Positions 55,601 through 62,229 of a stretch of 64,000 nucleotides of DNA are shown piece by piece. A model generated the notes under the pieces. It was not told the DNA's origin. It did not search any database and saw only the letters and a list, made by a program, of their open reading frames with translations. This DNA comes from Desertivirga arenae (lineage in GTDB: Bacteria > Bacteroidota > Bacteroidia > Sphingobacteriales > Sphingobacteriaceae): assembly GCF_017355785.1 (NCBI RefSeq), contig NZ_JAFEWE010000002.1, positions 1 through 64,000 of the forward strand. The letters run 5' to 3'. The translations under genes and the position numbers were made by a program. Positions within the stretch are counted from its first letter, which is position 1. Every line of letters begins with the position of its first letter.

Positions 55601-55812
55601 CTAATCCTGTCGAAAAGGTACTTTTCGTAAAGGCTAGTGCTTACGAGGGGGAATTAGAACTCGCCGTATTTGATTTACAAGGCAGGAGACTACAGTCCGT
55701 CGAAGGGGACCAGGTGAACGTGGGGAACTTACTGAGTGGGACTTACCTCCTTAAGATTAAGGACCGCAGGCATGGGAATGTAATAGGAACTAAAAAATTT
55801 GTTAAGAAATAA
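49642..55812 (+). CDS. Giant T9SS type A secreted surface protein with duplicated modules
   Basis: 2056 residues from ATG 49642, chosen because MGFSLKKLMLCAAAS begins a clean signal peptide ending FAQ; ATG 49612 is also open. Two copies of a module start with GDYRTRTTGNWNTVSTWER and GDYRSKGNGDWGTISTWER. Each has a beta-helix-like, Gly/Thr/Asn-rich stretch containing FYNFTWNCP and GNFSIASTGTG or GNFKIASTGTG. A fibronectin-like region separates them (DGGAMTINWTPAPGTN, LAAGTTYYVAIYSYNG). Near the C-terminus come INWTTAQEINSKSFEIERSTDG-type segments and the type A sorting signal with VYPNPVEKVLFV and the final KFVKK. It is exported by T9SS and probably attached to the cell surface. Function is unknown; adhesion is likely from its composition. 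Confidence 0.88.
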   Translation: MGFSLKKLMLCAAASIILLPLKSAFAQTSGDYRTRTTGNWNTVSTWERYDGSNWIASPSQGTPTNAMGAITIQASHTVTITANVSVDQVTVATGAQMILNSGVTLTIPNGAGTDLTVAGTFRSAGTINRTGTIVINNGGKYQHNFTTTAGSIPTATWSTGSTCEIIGYTTLATLGNAGFGQSFYNFTWNCPGQTNTLSMAGGLTTVTGNFSIASTGTGVLQLANTLAANRTLNVGSYSQSGGTLTLLGTNGSYYSYLNVKGNFSISGGILQKGNGNGRIYFTGTSEQTYTKTGGAFSGAIPITINNGAIVNFGNSVMDGSSGPFSLGSGATIITSHPNGLGASGTIQTTGTKSFSSGANYQFRGASTGAFTTTTANTINNLTINSVGTTLGQNLTVNGSLTLTAGSLILGNNNLTIASAGSISGYKSTSYIKTDGTGQLKRTVSNTAVLFPVGNSSYNPITFTNSGTSDIFGVRVIDGIIPATIASASQTVNRRWAVTETTANGSNLSVVAQYNSGEEGGSFVSATYNFIGFYNGTYWTQNTANKAGNNPYTFSSSTSFNTLGDLSTGTKYFAIGRDNGFIAPTKLVITSISPSTPVSGTPFSVTVQAQDANNQPAMVATNTAFNLTSSGTAGALSGTISGTISSGTNSATISGTKYNSFGTGTLTATRTSGLSLIAGSSSQFNVLASEPETQASAITFSDVDGGAMTINWTPAPGTNSIVFIKSTGVVNFIPVDGISYPTNTTYGSGSASGSGNYAIYSGSGNNVRVSGLAAGTTYYVAIYSYNGSSSFTNYLSTDPATENQRSLAIGDYRSKGNGDWGTISTWERWGGSTWATPTTAPTNSNGVITVRGGHTVNVATSLTVDQLVIETGGTVIVNSNRTLTLNNIAGTNVDAEVNGSLNILGTLENANGTATLWINGGSLKNAGSANLPTINYLFDNAALYEHARNGGTIPNAIWGEETTCLVTGITSATTLTGLTGETFYNFTWNCPSQTSALVMGVATMGVSGNFKIASTGTGSMMLNNTTAALTISGDYIHTAGIFNVVSAGTGTVNIGGNFSHTGGTLSAATGGTAKIIFNKAGNQTFTASNNTIGSVVDFAVNSGSTLSLGTSVVTGRSFTLSSGATLETAHPAGISSSGNTGAIQTSSRIFNTGADYIFNGTVAQITGNGLPATISDLTINNPAGVVLSSNCTVSGALSLKTGLFNVNTSTLTLNSDINKTEGSLGSASAGTVIYNKQSDGQTVISGTYGNLSFSNYNKVFESAPYKTDGTLDVANIFIAGVLSPGTAIGHNTAESIISFNGNSNQEVPASMEYFSLYLAGTGTKTIKASSEGQLRINWNLDVNAAVAFTNISSIYVVKNVWGSQALFTGAIPVTIGGDWKNSSTGTTVTGLYTYNGESSTVQEVGALNYKDLTITASRGESFPVTANLARGPVTVARTLTVGPGCELASNGNLTLLAAENSNANVAPLIGDATITGDVNVQSFIKGGASTLRGTRAMSAPISSTNIYEQLQAFMLVTGPTGVAGGFDAGGKGQPYAVTITNYNEAAGASQSAFIPIETLDDAANPPGMGFMLFFRGNRTNPSTKLNSPFALPESVTVIYKGPLNQGDIEIPVPNSSNPGDPYNGYLLAGNPYASTIDIQEVRDASTGINPVITIVKAGQAAATYHTVLNVSVNSGSRYIQPGQAFYVSAIEGGGILRFNESVKKNGDDIIPGRLLNRPEEAISNKSLKLNSASLTTSINSNAAKILRMSLADEKNTEEALIAFRDDFSKAADENDATYFSGTSVNLSSLSSDNISLAINTLPWEDLKEIPLNVNASSSGQLTLHFTEVPQSSLYELALKDKLLGTITPVVSNSDYNFQIDASNSSTYGADRLSLLINPAKTLAVNFKDFRVSRTSTGAALNWTTAQEINSKSFEIERSTDGRTFSTIASITAAGNSSTAQTYSFVDNDPVIGINYYRIREVSLSDNTYSEITSITWQLSKDLEVSVYPNPVEKVLFVKASAYEGELELAVFDLQGRRLQSVEGDQVNVGNLLSGTYLLKIKDRRHGNVIGTKKFVKK

Positions 55813-55821
55813 TCTCCTAAC

Positions 55822-56037
55822 GTGAACTCTCTCAAAATATTTTTATTAGCAGCTTTATTATTAGCTACATACACAAAAACGTTAGCCGATGAATGCGATA
55901 ATAAGCTTGACCCTTTCGCAGAATGTCCCGATACGGATGAAGCTAGCCCTCTTGATAGTGGTGTTTGGTTCTTACTGATTGCAGCCGGTCTTTACGGAGC
56001 CAAAACAATACAAAGACAAGTAAACAGTGCAGAATAG
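55822..56037 (+). CDS. Small secreted protein with sorting-tail-like C-terminus
   Basis: 71 residues from GTG 55822, only 9 bases after the T9SS gene stop. It has an N-terminal signal peptide (LKIFLLAALLLATYTKTLA), a short acidic region with two Cys, the motif PLDSGVWF, a hydrophobic segment (LLIAAGLYGA) and a basic end (KTIQRQ). This three-part tail resembles the PID-CTERM-type sorting tails described in small Bacteroidota proteins, though I cannot confirm family membership. No sorting enzyme is visible nearby. Translation from GTG is plausible because of coupling to the upstream stop. Confidence 0.6.
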   Translation: MNSLKIFLLAALLLATYTKTLADECDNKLDPFAECPDTDEASPLDSGVWFLLIAAGLYGAKTIQRQVNSAE

Positions 56038-56040
56038 TAA

Positions 56041-56312
56041 TCGTATACTCCAGCGGGATATCCGGGATACTTCCTCACCATTATTGGAATATGGAAGATA
56101 TTGGGAGTAATCGCTGTACTCATTCCCCGGCTCCCACTATTAAAAGAATGGGCATATGCAGGCTTTTTTTTATCATGACAGGGGCAATTTTTTCTCATGC
56201 AGCGATGGGAGATCCTTTAATAGAATTCTTCGGTCCCGCACTATTAACCGTGCTGACAATAGTGTCCTGGTATCTGAGACCCAGTGATAGGAAATTAATA
56301 GGTGGTAGTTGA
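56041..56312 (+). pseudogene. DoxX-like family remnant with truncation and frameshift
   Basis: Right after tandem stops (TAG TAA) the same frame reads GYPGYFLTIIGIWKILG, then LIPRLPLLKEWAYAG, a sequence typical of DoxX-like membrane proteins. No start codon precedes it, so the N-terminal 40 or so residues are missing. At a run of eight T (56164-56171) the protein frame shifts: the coding text continues in another frame as FFIMTGAIFSHAAMGDPL and on to SWYLRPSDRKL. Nine T would restore one frame. The gene is therefore broken twice. A base-calling error could explain the homopolymer but not the missing 5' end. Confidence 0.75.
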
Positions 56313-56362
56313 AACAACAGAAGATCCTTCCGTAAGCATTTACCATATTACCTGGTAAATCA

Positions 56363-56397
56363 AAAAGAGCCTGAATTCAGGGAACTCAGGCTCTTTT
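56363..56397. terminator. Bidirectional terminator
   Basis: Perfect 12-base stem AAAAGAGCCTGA (56363-56374) with TCAGGCTCTTTT (56386-56397). It serves the plus-strand DoxX-like remnant and the convergent SdiA-regulated-type gene ending at 56418. Confidence 0.85.
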
Positions 56398-56417
56398 CAG
56401 ATAATTTTCTTGTTGCT

Positions 56418-57344
56418 CTACAAAGCTTCAATTTCAAGAATATTTCCAGGAGTTTTTGTTCCCTCATTGGAAACAAACAAACTTGCATCTGGCCTGAAGA
56501 TAATGCCTTCAGGCTGATTAAAGTCAGACTTATTTAACTTTCTGAGATCTTTAATATTACCATTCTTATCCATTATAAGAAGTTTCGGCTTAGTGCCTTC
56601 GGTGATGTAAATGTCACCCGTTTGAGGATGGATAGCAATGGCTGAAGGAGCAATAACGGATTCCTGCTTCTTCGCTTTCACTTTTTCAAAAACAGGATGG
56701 TCAAAATTGATTTTATAGGTTGGTTCCTTAGCCATCTTAAAGCTTTTTAGATCGAAACTATAAATACCCTTATAGCCAACATCACTTCCTTCAGACCCTT
56801 TTACCGCTACTAATAGGCGATTATTCTTACTATCATAACACATTGCTTCGGTATCGTGCTTTACTGTAAGATGGGTTTTGTGAAGTACAGTCTCCGGCTT
56901 TCCCGACAAATAATTTTTGACTTCGAATATCTGTCCGTCCGCTCTCAACACATAGGCTGTTTGATTAACGATCGCCAAACCTTCATAATCACCTGTCCCT
57001 GCAAAAGGAATTTCTTTTTCTACTTTCTTTGTTGAAGTATTGTAAATGAAGATCTTGCCTATTTCATCCTGAACGCATCCAAACCTATCTCTATCAATAT
57101 AGGTAAGCGCTGATATTTCCTTTAAAACATCTGGCATATCCCATTTTTGCCTTATAACAATACCTTCAGAGGGCTCATCGTCTTTGCTCTTGTCTTTCTT
57201 TTTCTTTTTGTCCTTTTTGCTTTCTTTCCCCTCTTCGGTCTGAGCTGACACCGAACTTCCAGAAAAGGCTCCCATACTTCGTACAACGAATGCGCCGATT
57301 ACTACTGTTATAATAAATGCTGATATAATAAATGCTTGTTTCAT
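56418..57344 (-). CDS. SdiA-regulated family beta-propeller protein
   Basis: 308 residues with an N-terminal signal or anchor helix (about 5-28) and a Lys-rich, highly charged linker (KESKKDKKKKKDKSKDDE, about 40-57). The rest matches the SdiA-regulated (YjiK-like) beta-propeller: LKEISALTYIDRDRFGCVQDEIG, GTGDYEGLAIVNQTAYVLRADG, KHDTEAMCYDSKNNRLLVAVKG, SAIAIHPQTGDIYITEG and FNQPEGIIFRPDASLFVSNEG. These exported proteins resemble phytase-like or esterase-like propellers; no activity is established. The gene stands alone, divergent from the AraC regulator. Confidence 0.8.
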   Translation of the reverse strand: MKQAFIISAFIITVVIGAFVVRSMGAFSGSSVSAQTEEGKESKKDKKKKKDKSKDDEPSEGIVIRQKWDMPDVLKEISALTYIDRDRFGCVQDEIGKIFIYNTSTKKVEKEIPFAGTGDYEGLAIVNQTAYVLRADGQIFEVKNYLSGKPETVLHKTHLTVKHDTEAMCYDSKNNRLLVAVKGSEGSDVGYKGIYSFDLKSFKMAKEPTYKINFDHPVFEKVKAKKQESVIAPSAIAIHPQTGDIYITEGTKPKLLIMDKNGNIKDLRKLNKSDFNQPEGIIFRPDASLFVSNEGTKTPGNILEIEAL

Positions 57345-57463
57345 AATTTTAAATCCTGCTTATCCCTAAAGAATAAGATCCTATAAAATAACTCAGTTTC
57401 AGGTCTCAGGTTTTCTCTTTTTTGGGATAACTCACACCTCTTCAATTTATATCTTTACAAATT

Positions 57464-58246
57464 ATGCATCTTCAAGTCCATAAAATCTTTCCCGAACTTC
57501 AGCAATATATTAAACTAATATGTTCAATGGAGTGCGAAGGAGATGCAGACAATCAAGGCATCCTTGTACTTCCGGACGCATGTGTGGAACTTTTTATCAA
57601 TTACACCAGTACCCCTATTGCAATAATAGATCGGAAGGTTTTTAATTCCAGTATTGTTAACTCACGCATGAGTAAGCCTAATAATGTAAAGATGCGCAAA
57701 GGCTCGGGCTGTATTGCTGTTTGCTTTTATCCAGGAATGGCCTATAAGTTTTTCCATCTGCCTATGCATACGATAACTGATCAAACAGTAGAATTATCAG
57801 AGCTTTGGAAACATCACATGAATGAGCTGGAAGATCAACTTCTGAATCAGATTAACAATGAAGACCGAGCTACAGTAATTCAAGAATTCCTATTAAAGGA
57901 ACTGGAGAAATGTGAAGGAGATAATCATATTGATCTATCCTTAATATTAAATGTAGCCTCCACTCAACTGCTGTCTGTAAAGCAAGTAAGCGAAGCGATG
58001 GGTATTACACAACGTCATTTATCGAGAAAATTTCAGGAAATTATAGGCTTATCTCCAAAAGAATACTTCCGCGTCAACAGGTTTCTCTACTCTTTGCACT
58101 ATTATAAACAGTATCCTTCAAATCAACTTACAAGAGTAGCGCACGAAAGCGGTTATTACGATCAATCGCACTTCATACGAGATTGCAAAGAGTTTAGCGG
58201 AGTATCACCAAAGGAACTATTTTCCTCTTCCCATATATTATATTAA
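57464..58246 (+). CDS. AraC family transcriptional regulator
   Basis: 260 residues. The N-terminal region (about 1-150) is a sensor-like beta domain with VLPDACVELFINY and GSGCIAVCFYPGMAY, as in the DUF6597 type of AraC regulators. The C-terminal domain (about 165-255) has both helix-turn-helix units: LSVKQVSEAMGITQRHLSRKFQEIIG and LTRVAHESGYYDQSHFIRDCKEFSGVSP. TATCTTTA (57450-57457), close to the -7 consensus, lies just 6 bases before the start codon, so the transcript may be nearly leaderless. It probably regulates itself or the genes that follow (reductase and DinB). Confidence 0.9.
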   Translation: MHLQVHKIFPELQQYIKLICSMECEGDADNQGILVLPDACVELFINYTSTPIAIIDRKVFNSSIVNSRMSKPNNVKMRKGSGCIAVCFYPGMAYKFFHLPMHTITDQTVELSELWKHHMNELEDQLLNQINNEDRATVIQEFLLKELEKCEGDNHIDLSLILNVASTQLLSVKQVSEAMGITQRHLSRKFQEIIGLSPKEYFRVNRFLYSLHYYKQYPSNQLTRVAHESGYYDQSHFIRDCKEFSGVSPKELFSSSHILY

Positions 58247-58280
58247 TGTCCGTTTTATACAATTCAAATTTGTTGGAGCT

Positions 58281-58293
58281 ATGCAAATTGCAT
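58281..58293. promoter_or_regulatory. Inverted repeat upstream of the reductase gene
   Basis: ATGCAA-A-TTGCAT, a perfect 13-base inverted repeat ending 14 bases before the start of the DHFR-like gene and 35 bases after the AraC gene. A candidate regulator site. Confidence 0.35.
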
Positions 58294-58307
58294 GAAAATT
58301 AATACAA

Positions 58308-58841
58308 ATGAGAAAAGTAATTTTAGGATTAGCAGTTAGCCTTGACGGCTATATAGAAGGGCCTAATGGTGAATATGACTGGTGCTTTACAGACCAGGAT
58401 TATGGACTTGACGAATTTTTTGCAGGAATCGATGCCCTCTTCATGGGTAGGAAAAGTTATGAAATGGCTCTGCAATATGCGGAAGCAAACGGAGGAGAGT
58501 TAGTTCCAGGGATGCCTCCTGTAAAGGAGTATATTTTTTCAAACACCTTACAAAGTGTGAAAAAGGGAGCAGTGCTTATATCAGGAGATAGTATAAAAGA
58601 AATTCAAAAAATAAAAGAACAGCCGGGTAAAGACATTTGGCTTTTCGGCGGAGCATCGCTTACGGATTGGCTAATGCAGGGAGGTCTGATAGATGAACTT
58701 TGGCTTTCTATTCATCCTATCCTTCTCGGTAGTGGCAAATTATTGTTCCGGGAGCTGGATCAGCGTATTCACCTCACTCTACTGGAAAGTAAAACATATG
58801 AGACCGGGCTCGTATCATTAAAATATAGTATCAGCAAATAA
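58308..58841 (+). CDS. Dihydrofolate reductase/RibD C-terminal family protein
   Basis: 177 residues with the family fold: VILGLAVSLDGYIEGPNGEYDW, FFAGIDALFMGRKSYEMA, PVKEYIFSNTLQ, IWLFGGASLTDWLMQGGLIDELWLSIHPILLGSGKLLF. The NADPH-binding GG motif is intact. Many stand-alone members of the group are of unknown substrate; this one resembles the YyaP type. It lies 61 bases after the AraC gene and is followed by the DinB gene. Confidence 0.88.
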   Translation: MRKVILGLAVSLDGYIEGPNGEYDWCFTDQDYGLDEFFAGIDALFMGRKSYEMALQYAEANGGELVPGMPPVKEYIFSNTLQSVKKGAVLISGDSIKEIQKIKEQPGKDIWLFGGASLTDWLMQGGLIDELWLSIHPILLGSGKLLFRELDQRIHLTLLESKTYETGLVSLKYSISK

Positions 58842-58946
58842 ATGATAAATGAATGGTCCATCTTGATTATTCAAGCAGCCTGTCTTACTAGCGAACGGGA
58901 AACTTTTCAGACTTCCAGAGGTTTTTATATCTTAAAAAAACACGTC

Positions 58947-59453
58947 ATGATACTACAATCTTTGATTGCTGAATTTGAACATGAAGTAAACAGCACAAGA
59001 AAGTTGCTGCAGGCTATTCCAGAAAAAAATGTTGATTTTAAACCCTCGGAGATTTCGTGGACCATGGGTGAATTAGCACAGCATATCGCCACCATTTACT
59101 ACTGGTATGTTGGTACCCTCACCCAGGATGTCTATGATATTGCTGCTGATGATCTGGAACGAGCAGATCCAGGAAACATTCAAGCTACGCTCGACCTTTT
59201 TGAAAGCAACGTAGCGAAAGCCCGGACTGCCCTGCAAGCCACAACAGAAGAAAGCCTGCAATCAATGTGGACAATGAAAGTCGGTGACCGAACTGTTCTG
59301 GGACCAATGCCGAGGGGCGCGGTAGCACGTGGCTTCCTGTTCAATCACCTTTATCATCACCGGGGAGAAATGATCGTTTACCTTCGGGCAAGTGGAAATA
59401 AAGCTCCCGGTCTTTATGGTCCTACCTACGAGGAATCAGTTGGCAAATTTTAA
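58947..59453 (+). CDS. DinB family protein
   Basis: 168 residues from ATG 58947. The frame is open to 58842, but the extra 35 residues look non-coding and start directly at the preceding stop. A four-helix DinB fold is indicated by LIAEFEHEVNSTRKLLQAI, TMGELAQHIATIYYWY with the first metal His, and FNHLYHHRGEMIVYLRASG with the H-x3-H pair. DinB proteins are metal-binding and often work as thiol-dependent transferases or stress enzymes. The last codons and the stop are part of a 30-base palindrome. Confidence 0.85.
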   Translation: MILQSLIAEFEHEVNSTRKLLQAIPEKNVDFKPSEISWTMGELAQHIATIYYWYVGTLTQDVYDIAADDLERADPGNIQATLDLFESNVAKARTALQATTEESLQSMWTMKVGDRTVLGPMPRGAVARGFLFNHLYHHRGEMIVYLRASGNKAPGLYGPTYEESVGKF

Positions 59454-59466
59454 AATTTGCCAACTG
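59437..59466. terminator. Perfect 30-bp palindrome overlapping the DinB stop codon
   Basis: The left half CAGTTGGCAAATTTT (59437-59451) is followed directly by its exact reverse complement (59452-59466). The DinB codons GGC AAA TTT TAA lie in it. It is 4 bases from the stop of the convergent tolC-like gene (59470) and has T- and A-runs in the middle, so it can act as a two-way terminator. Confidence 0.75.
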
Positions 59467-59469
59467 CGC

Positions 59470-60876
59470 TTACTCAGTTACGTCAAGATCATTCACCAAC
59501 CATTTGAGACTTTGGATCACCTTTATACGTTTACTGTATAGGTCATACAGTTTCTCCTGAGTTTCCAGCACTTTTTGCTCGCGACTGTTTATCATGAAGA
59601 TGGAACTGTCGCCATACCTGAATTTCATTTCTTCACCTTGTAAAAGCTGCTGATTACTTTTCTGTATCGTCGTATTAGATGCAAGCAGGTTATTAAGCGT
59701 CGAGTATTCGTTTACGTAGTTATTCCATTTAACAGCAACTGTGTTCTGCTTATCAGAAAGAGAGTACTCAGCTTCCCGAATCTTTAATCTGCTTAAACTA
59801 TAAGCAGCTCTCTGCTTCGTGAAAGTTAAAGGCAAAGCTACAGTGAAGCCAATTTTCTGATTATTGGCAAAGTAGTCGGGATCCAGATTACTAACAGGAT
59901 TAAAACCCTTATTCAACACACCTAGATTTACATTTAATTCCGGCTTCACCTCTTCCAGTTTCAACCTCCGTTCTATATCCAGCTGTTCGATCTTCAATCT
60001 TGACAATTGTACGTCCAGGCTCCTTTGAAGCACCTGATTCACCTCCCTGCGAAGGAGATCCTCAGGTGCCTTCTCATAAATAAGTGCGGTATCAGGATAG
60101 ACTGCCAGCTTTTGCGGATCTACAGGAGCAAGGTTTTCTACCCATAAATAGGAAGCTAATTCATTATGCTTATTGGCCAGTGCCAAAGTGTACTCTGCGA
60201 GCTTTTGCTCCCTTGATTGCAGCAGAACAGAGGCCTCAATAGTATCGATGGCAGGTTTATCACCATTCTTAAACAACGTTTTTGTTCCTTCCAGTCTTAC
60301 TTGTGCAAGCTTAACTGCCTCCTCATACACCCTCCTGTTCAGCCAGGCATTCATCCATTCAGTATAGACCTGAGATGCAGAAATAAATAAATTATTCAGA
60401 ATCTGCTGCTGCTCAGCCTTCGCTTGTTTACCAAATACAGCTGCCTGCTTTAAAGCTGCGCGGCGTTCGTCAAGGAACAGACCCTTACCAAGGGGAACAG
60501 ATAACCCAAAATAACTTAATCCTTCCTCGGGCACCTTATTTTCCGGGTTCACATAATTCCCTTTATATTGAGTATGGTTTGCTTTTAAATCAATACCATA
60601 CCAAAGAGGCAGCTTCACCTCAGGGATTACATAATTATAATATTCCTTACCATCGTATGTTTTCTGGCCACCGTTGACCTCTATTTTCGGATCGAAACCT
60701 CCCAGGGCCTGACGCCTTTGCAAAAAAGCGCGTTGGGTATTTAATCCAGCCTGCAGTGCCACGGGGTGATATTCTTTTATCAGGCTAAGATACTCGGTCA
60801 TCGAAAGTTTTCGTTCCTGCCCCTGTAAAAGCTTCCCGAAAGAACAAATCAAAATAATTAAAGCGATCTTTTTCAT
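59470..60876 (-). CDS. TolC family outer-membrane efflux protein
   Basis: 468 residues with a signal peptide (ending LQGQ). Two long coiled-coil repeats typical of TolC are visible (about 170-290 and 380-465), with family segments SLIKEYHPVALQAGLN, GGFDPKIEVNGG, VEKLAQ-type helices and LQGEEMKFRYGDSSIFMINSREQKVLETQEKL. It forms a trimeric channel through the outer membrane. It is 2 bases after the HlyD-like gene, so all three genes of the cassette are co-transcribed. Confidence 0.88.
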   Translation of the reverse strand: MKKIALIILICSFGKLLQGQERKLSMTEYLSLIKEYHPVALQAGLNTQRAFLQRRQALGGFDPKIEVNGGQKTYDGKEYYNYVIPEVKLPLWYGIDLKANHTQYKGNYVNPENKVPEEGLSYFGLSVPLGKGLFLDERRAALKQAAVFGKQAKAEQQQILNNLFISASQVYTEWMNAWLNRRVYEEAVKLAQVRLEGTKTLFKNGDKPAIDTIEASVLLQSREQKLAEYTLALANKHNELASYLWVENLAPVDPQKLAVYPDTALIYEKAPEDLLRREVNQVLQRSLDVQLSRLKIEQLDIERRLKLEEVKPELNVNLGVLNKGFNPVSNLDPDYFANNQKIGFTVALPLTFTKQRAAYSLSRLKIREAEYSLSDKQNTVAVKWNNYVNEYSTLNNLLASNTTIQKSNQQLLQGEEMKFRYGDSSIFMINSREQKVLETQEKLYDLYSKRIKVIQSLKWLVNDLDVTE

Positions 60877-60878
60877 CT

Positions 60879-62216
60879 CTACTTTTTTGAATCCTTCTTA
60901 GGCTTTTCAACTTTATAGAAATCTGCAGGGAATCCATTCAACTGCCGCCATAGCTCGTACCAAACAGGAACATTATTTAAAAGGGCTATGGCCTGACAGC
61001 CAGTTCCAAACTGTAGATTCTTTGGCCAGGGCTTTTCGCCTTCCATCTGACTTATCCAAACCCGGAACTTTCCATTTTCTCCTATACTATTATCAACCGC
61101 AGCAATTTCACCGGAGAAAACTCCATAAGAGGCCTGTGGCCATCCTGAAAACACTATTGCCGGAAACCCGTCAAACTGGATCCTGACTAGCTGTCCTTTT
61201 GATAAAAGCGGAAGATCATTAGGACTTACATACATCTCTACTGCACGATCAAAGTTTTGAGGAACAATACTTAAAAGTTTTTCTCCGTCTTTCACAATCT
61301 CGCCGATCCCTGCCTTAACGTTCTGTACTACCTGGCCACTCTGAGGAGCTAATATGTAGTGAAATCCCCGACGGGTCCTGTAATTGTGCAGCTGATTCTG
61401 AAGCTTTGATACTTCTGCTTGTCCGGTAGCAGCCTGAGATAAAGCTGAAAACTTTTCACCGGAAACCTTCGACATCTTCTCGGCGTAATCCTGTTTCACG
61501 GAAGAAAGCTCAAGCTGGATATTCAAAAGTTCGTTCCGACTGTTGTAATACTTATTTTCAGCACTCATTTTCTTTGCCAGGGCATCCTGGTAATACTGCT
61601 GGCGTTGCTCGTATTCAGTAAGCGATTTCAACCCTGCAGTATAAAGCTCTTTCTGCCTCTTAAGCTGCTCATCAGAAATCTTTAACTGGCTATTTGCAGC
61701 AATCATTGCCATACTATCTGTCTTAACTTGCAAGGTATATTGCTTCAACTTATTTCTCAACTGCTCCGTCTTCAGCGAGAGGGCTTGTTGTAAAGCCGTC
61801 ATTTGCGATTCTGTAGTTCCAGCCTTTCCACTATAGTACTTCATAGCTTCTGTCTTGGCTTGCAGCTGTTCGGCAGTACGATCAGCTAACTGAGGATCCA
61901 GGTAATCGTCTTTTACTTCTGCTAATTGCAGCAGTGTATCACCTTCTTTTACCATAGCTCCATCTCTTACATACCATTTCAGGATCCGGCCCGGAATAAT
62001 GGTATTAACTTCCTGTGTACGCTGTTGCGGATCAATCGAAGATACCTCTCCCCTGGATTTAATGTTCTGCGTCCACGGCAGGAACAGGGCCAGAATAAGA
62101 ATAATGACAATAATAATTGGCCATTTTTTATTAGAATGATGTTTACCCAGCATTGCCTTCCGGAACGACTCGTACTGCATCAGTTTCTTGTTGTCTATAT
62201 TTTTCTCTAAGAACAT
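60879..62216 (-). CDS. HlyD family periplasmic adaptor
   Basis: 445 residues with a cytoplasmic N-terminus, one membrane span (about 30-50; PIIIVIILILALFLPW), a biotinyl-lipoyl-like half-motif (IIPGRILKWYVRDGAMVKEGDTLLQL), a long alpha-helical hairpin (about 115-290) and a second lipoyl half (HYILAPQSGQVVQNVKAGIGEIVKDGEKLL). It links the inner-membrane ABC component to the TolC channel. It lies 13 bases after the ABC gene and 2 bases before the tolC-like gene. Confidence 0.9.
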   Translation of the reverse strand: MFLEKNIDNKKLMQYESFRKAMLGKHHSNKKWPIIIVIILILALFLPWTQNIKSRGEVSSIDPQQRTQEVNTIIPGRILKWYVRDGAMVKEGDTLLQLAEVKDDYLDPQLADRTAEQLQAKTEAMKYYSGKAGTTESQMTALQQALSLKTEQLRNKLKQYTLQVKTDSMAMIAANSQLKISDEQLKRQKELYTAGLKSLTEYEQRQQYYQDALAKKMSAENKYYNSRNELLNIQLELSSVKQDYAEKMSKVSGEKFSALSQAATGQAEVSKLQNQLHNYRTRRGFHYILAPQSGQVVQNVKAGIGEIVKDGEKLLSIVPQNFDRAVEMYVSPNDLPLLSKGQLVRIQFDGFPAIVFSGWPQASYGVFSGEIAAVDNSIGENGKFRVWISQMEGEKPWPKNLQFGTGCQAIALLNNVPVWYELWRQLNGFPADFYKVEKPKKDSKK

Positions 62217-62229
62217 CGCTTTCCTTTAT

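Noticed and set aside
55965-56160. Separate gene starting at 55965
   Set aside because: The first part overlaps the small protein in another frame with no family features; only the part after the T8 tract is meaningful, as the rest of the DoxX-like remnant.
59437-59466. Palindrome as a recombination (att) site
   Set aside because: No integrase or second copy is visible, and its position between convergent stops fits a terminator.
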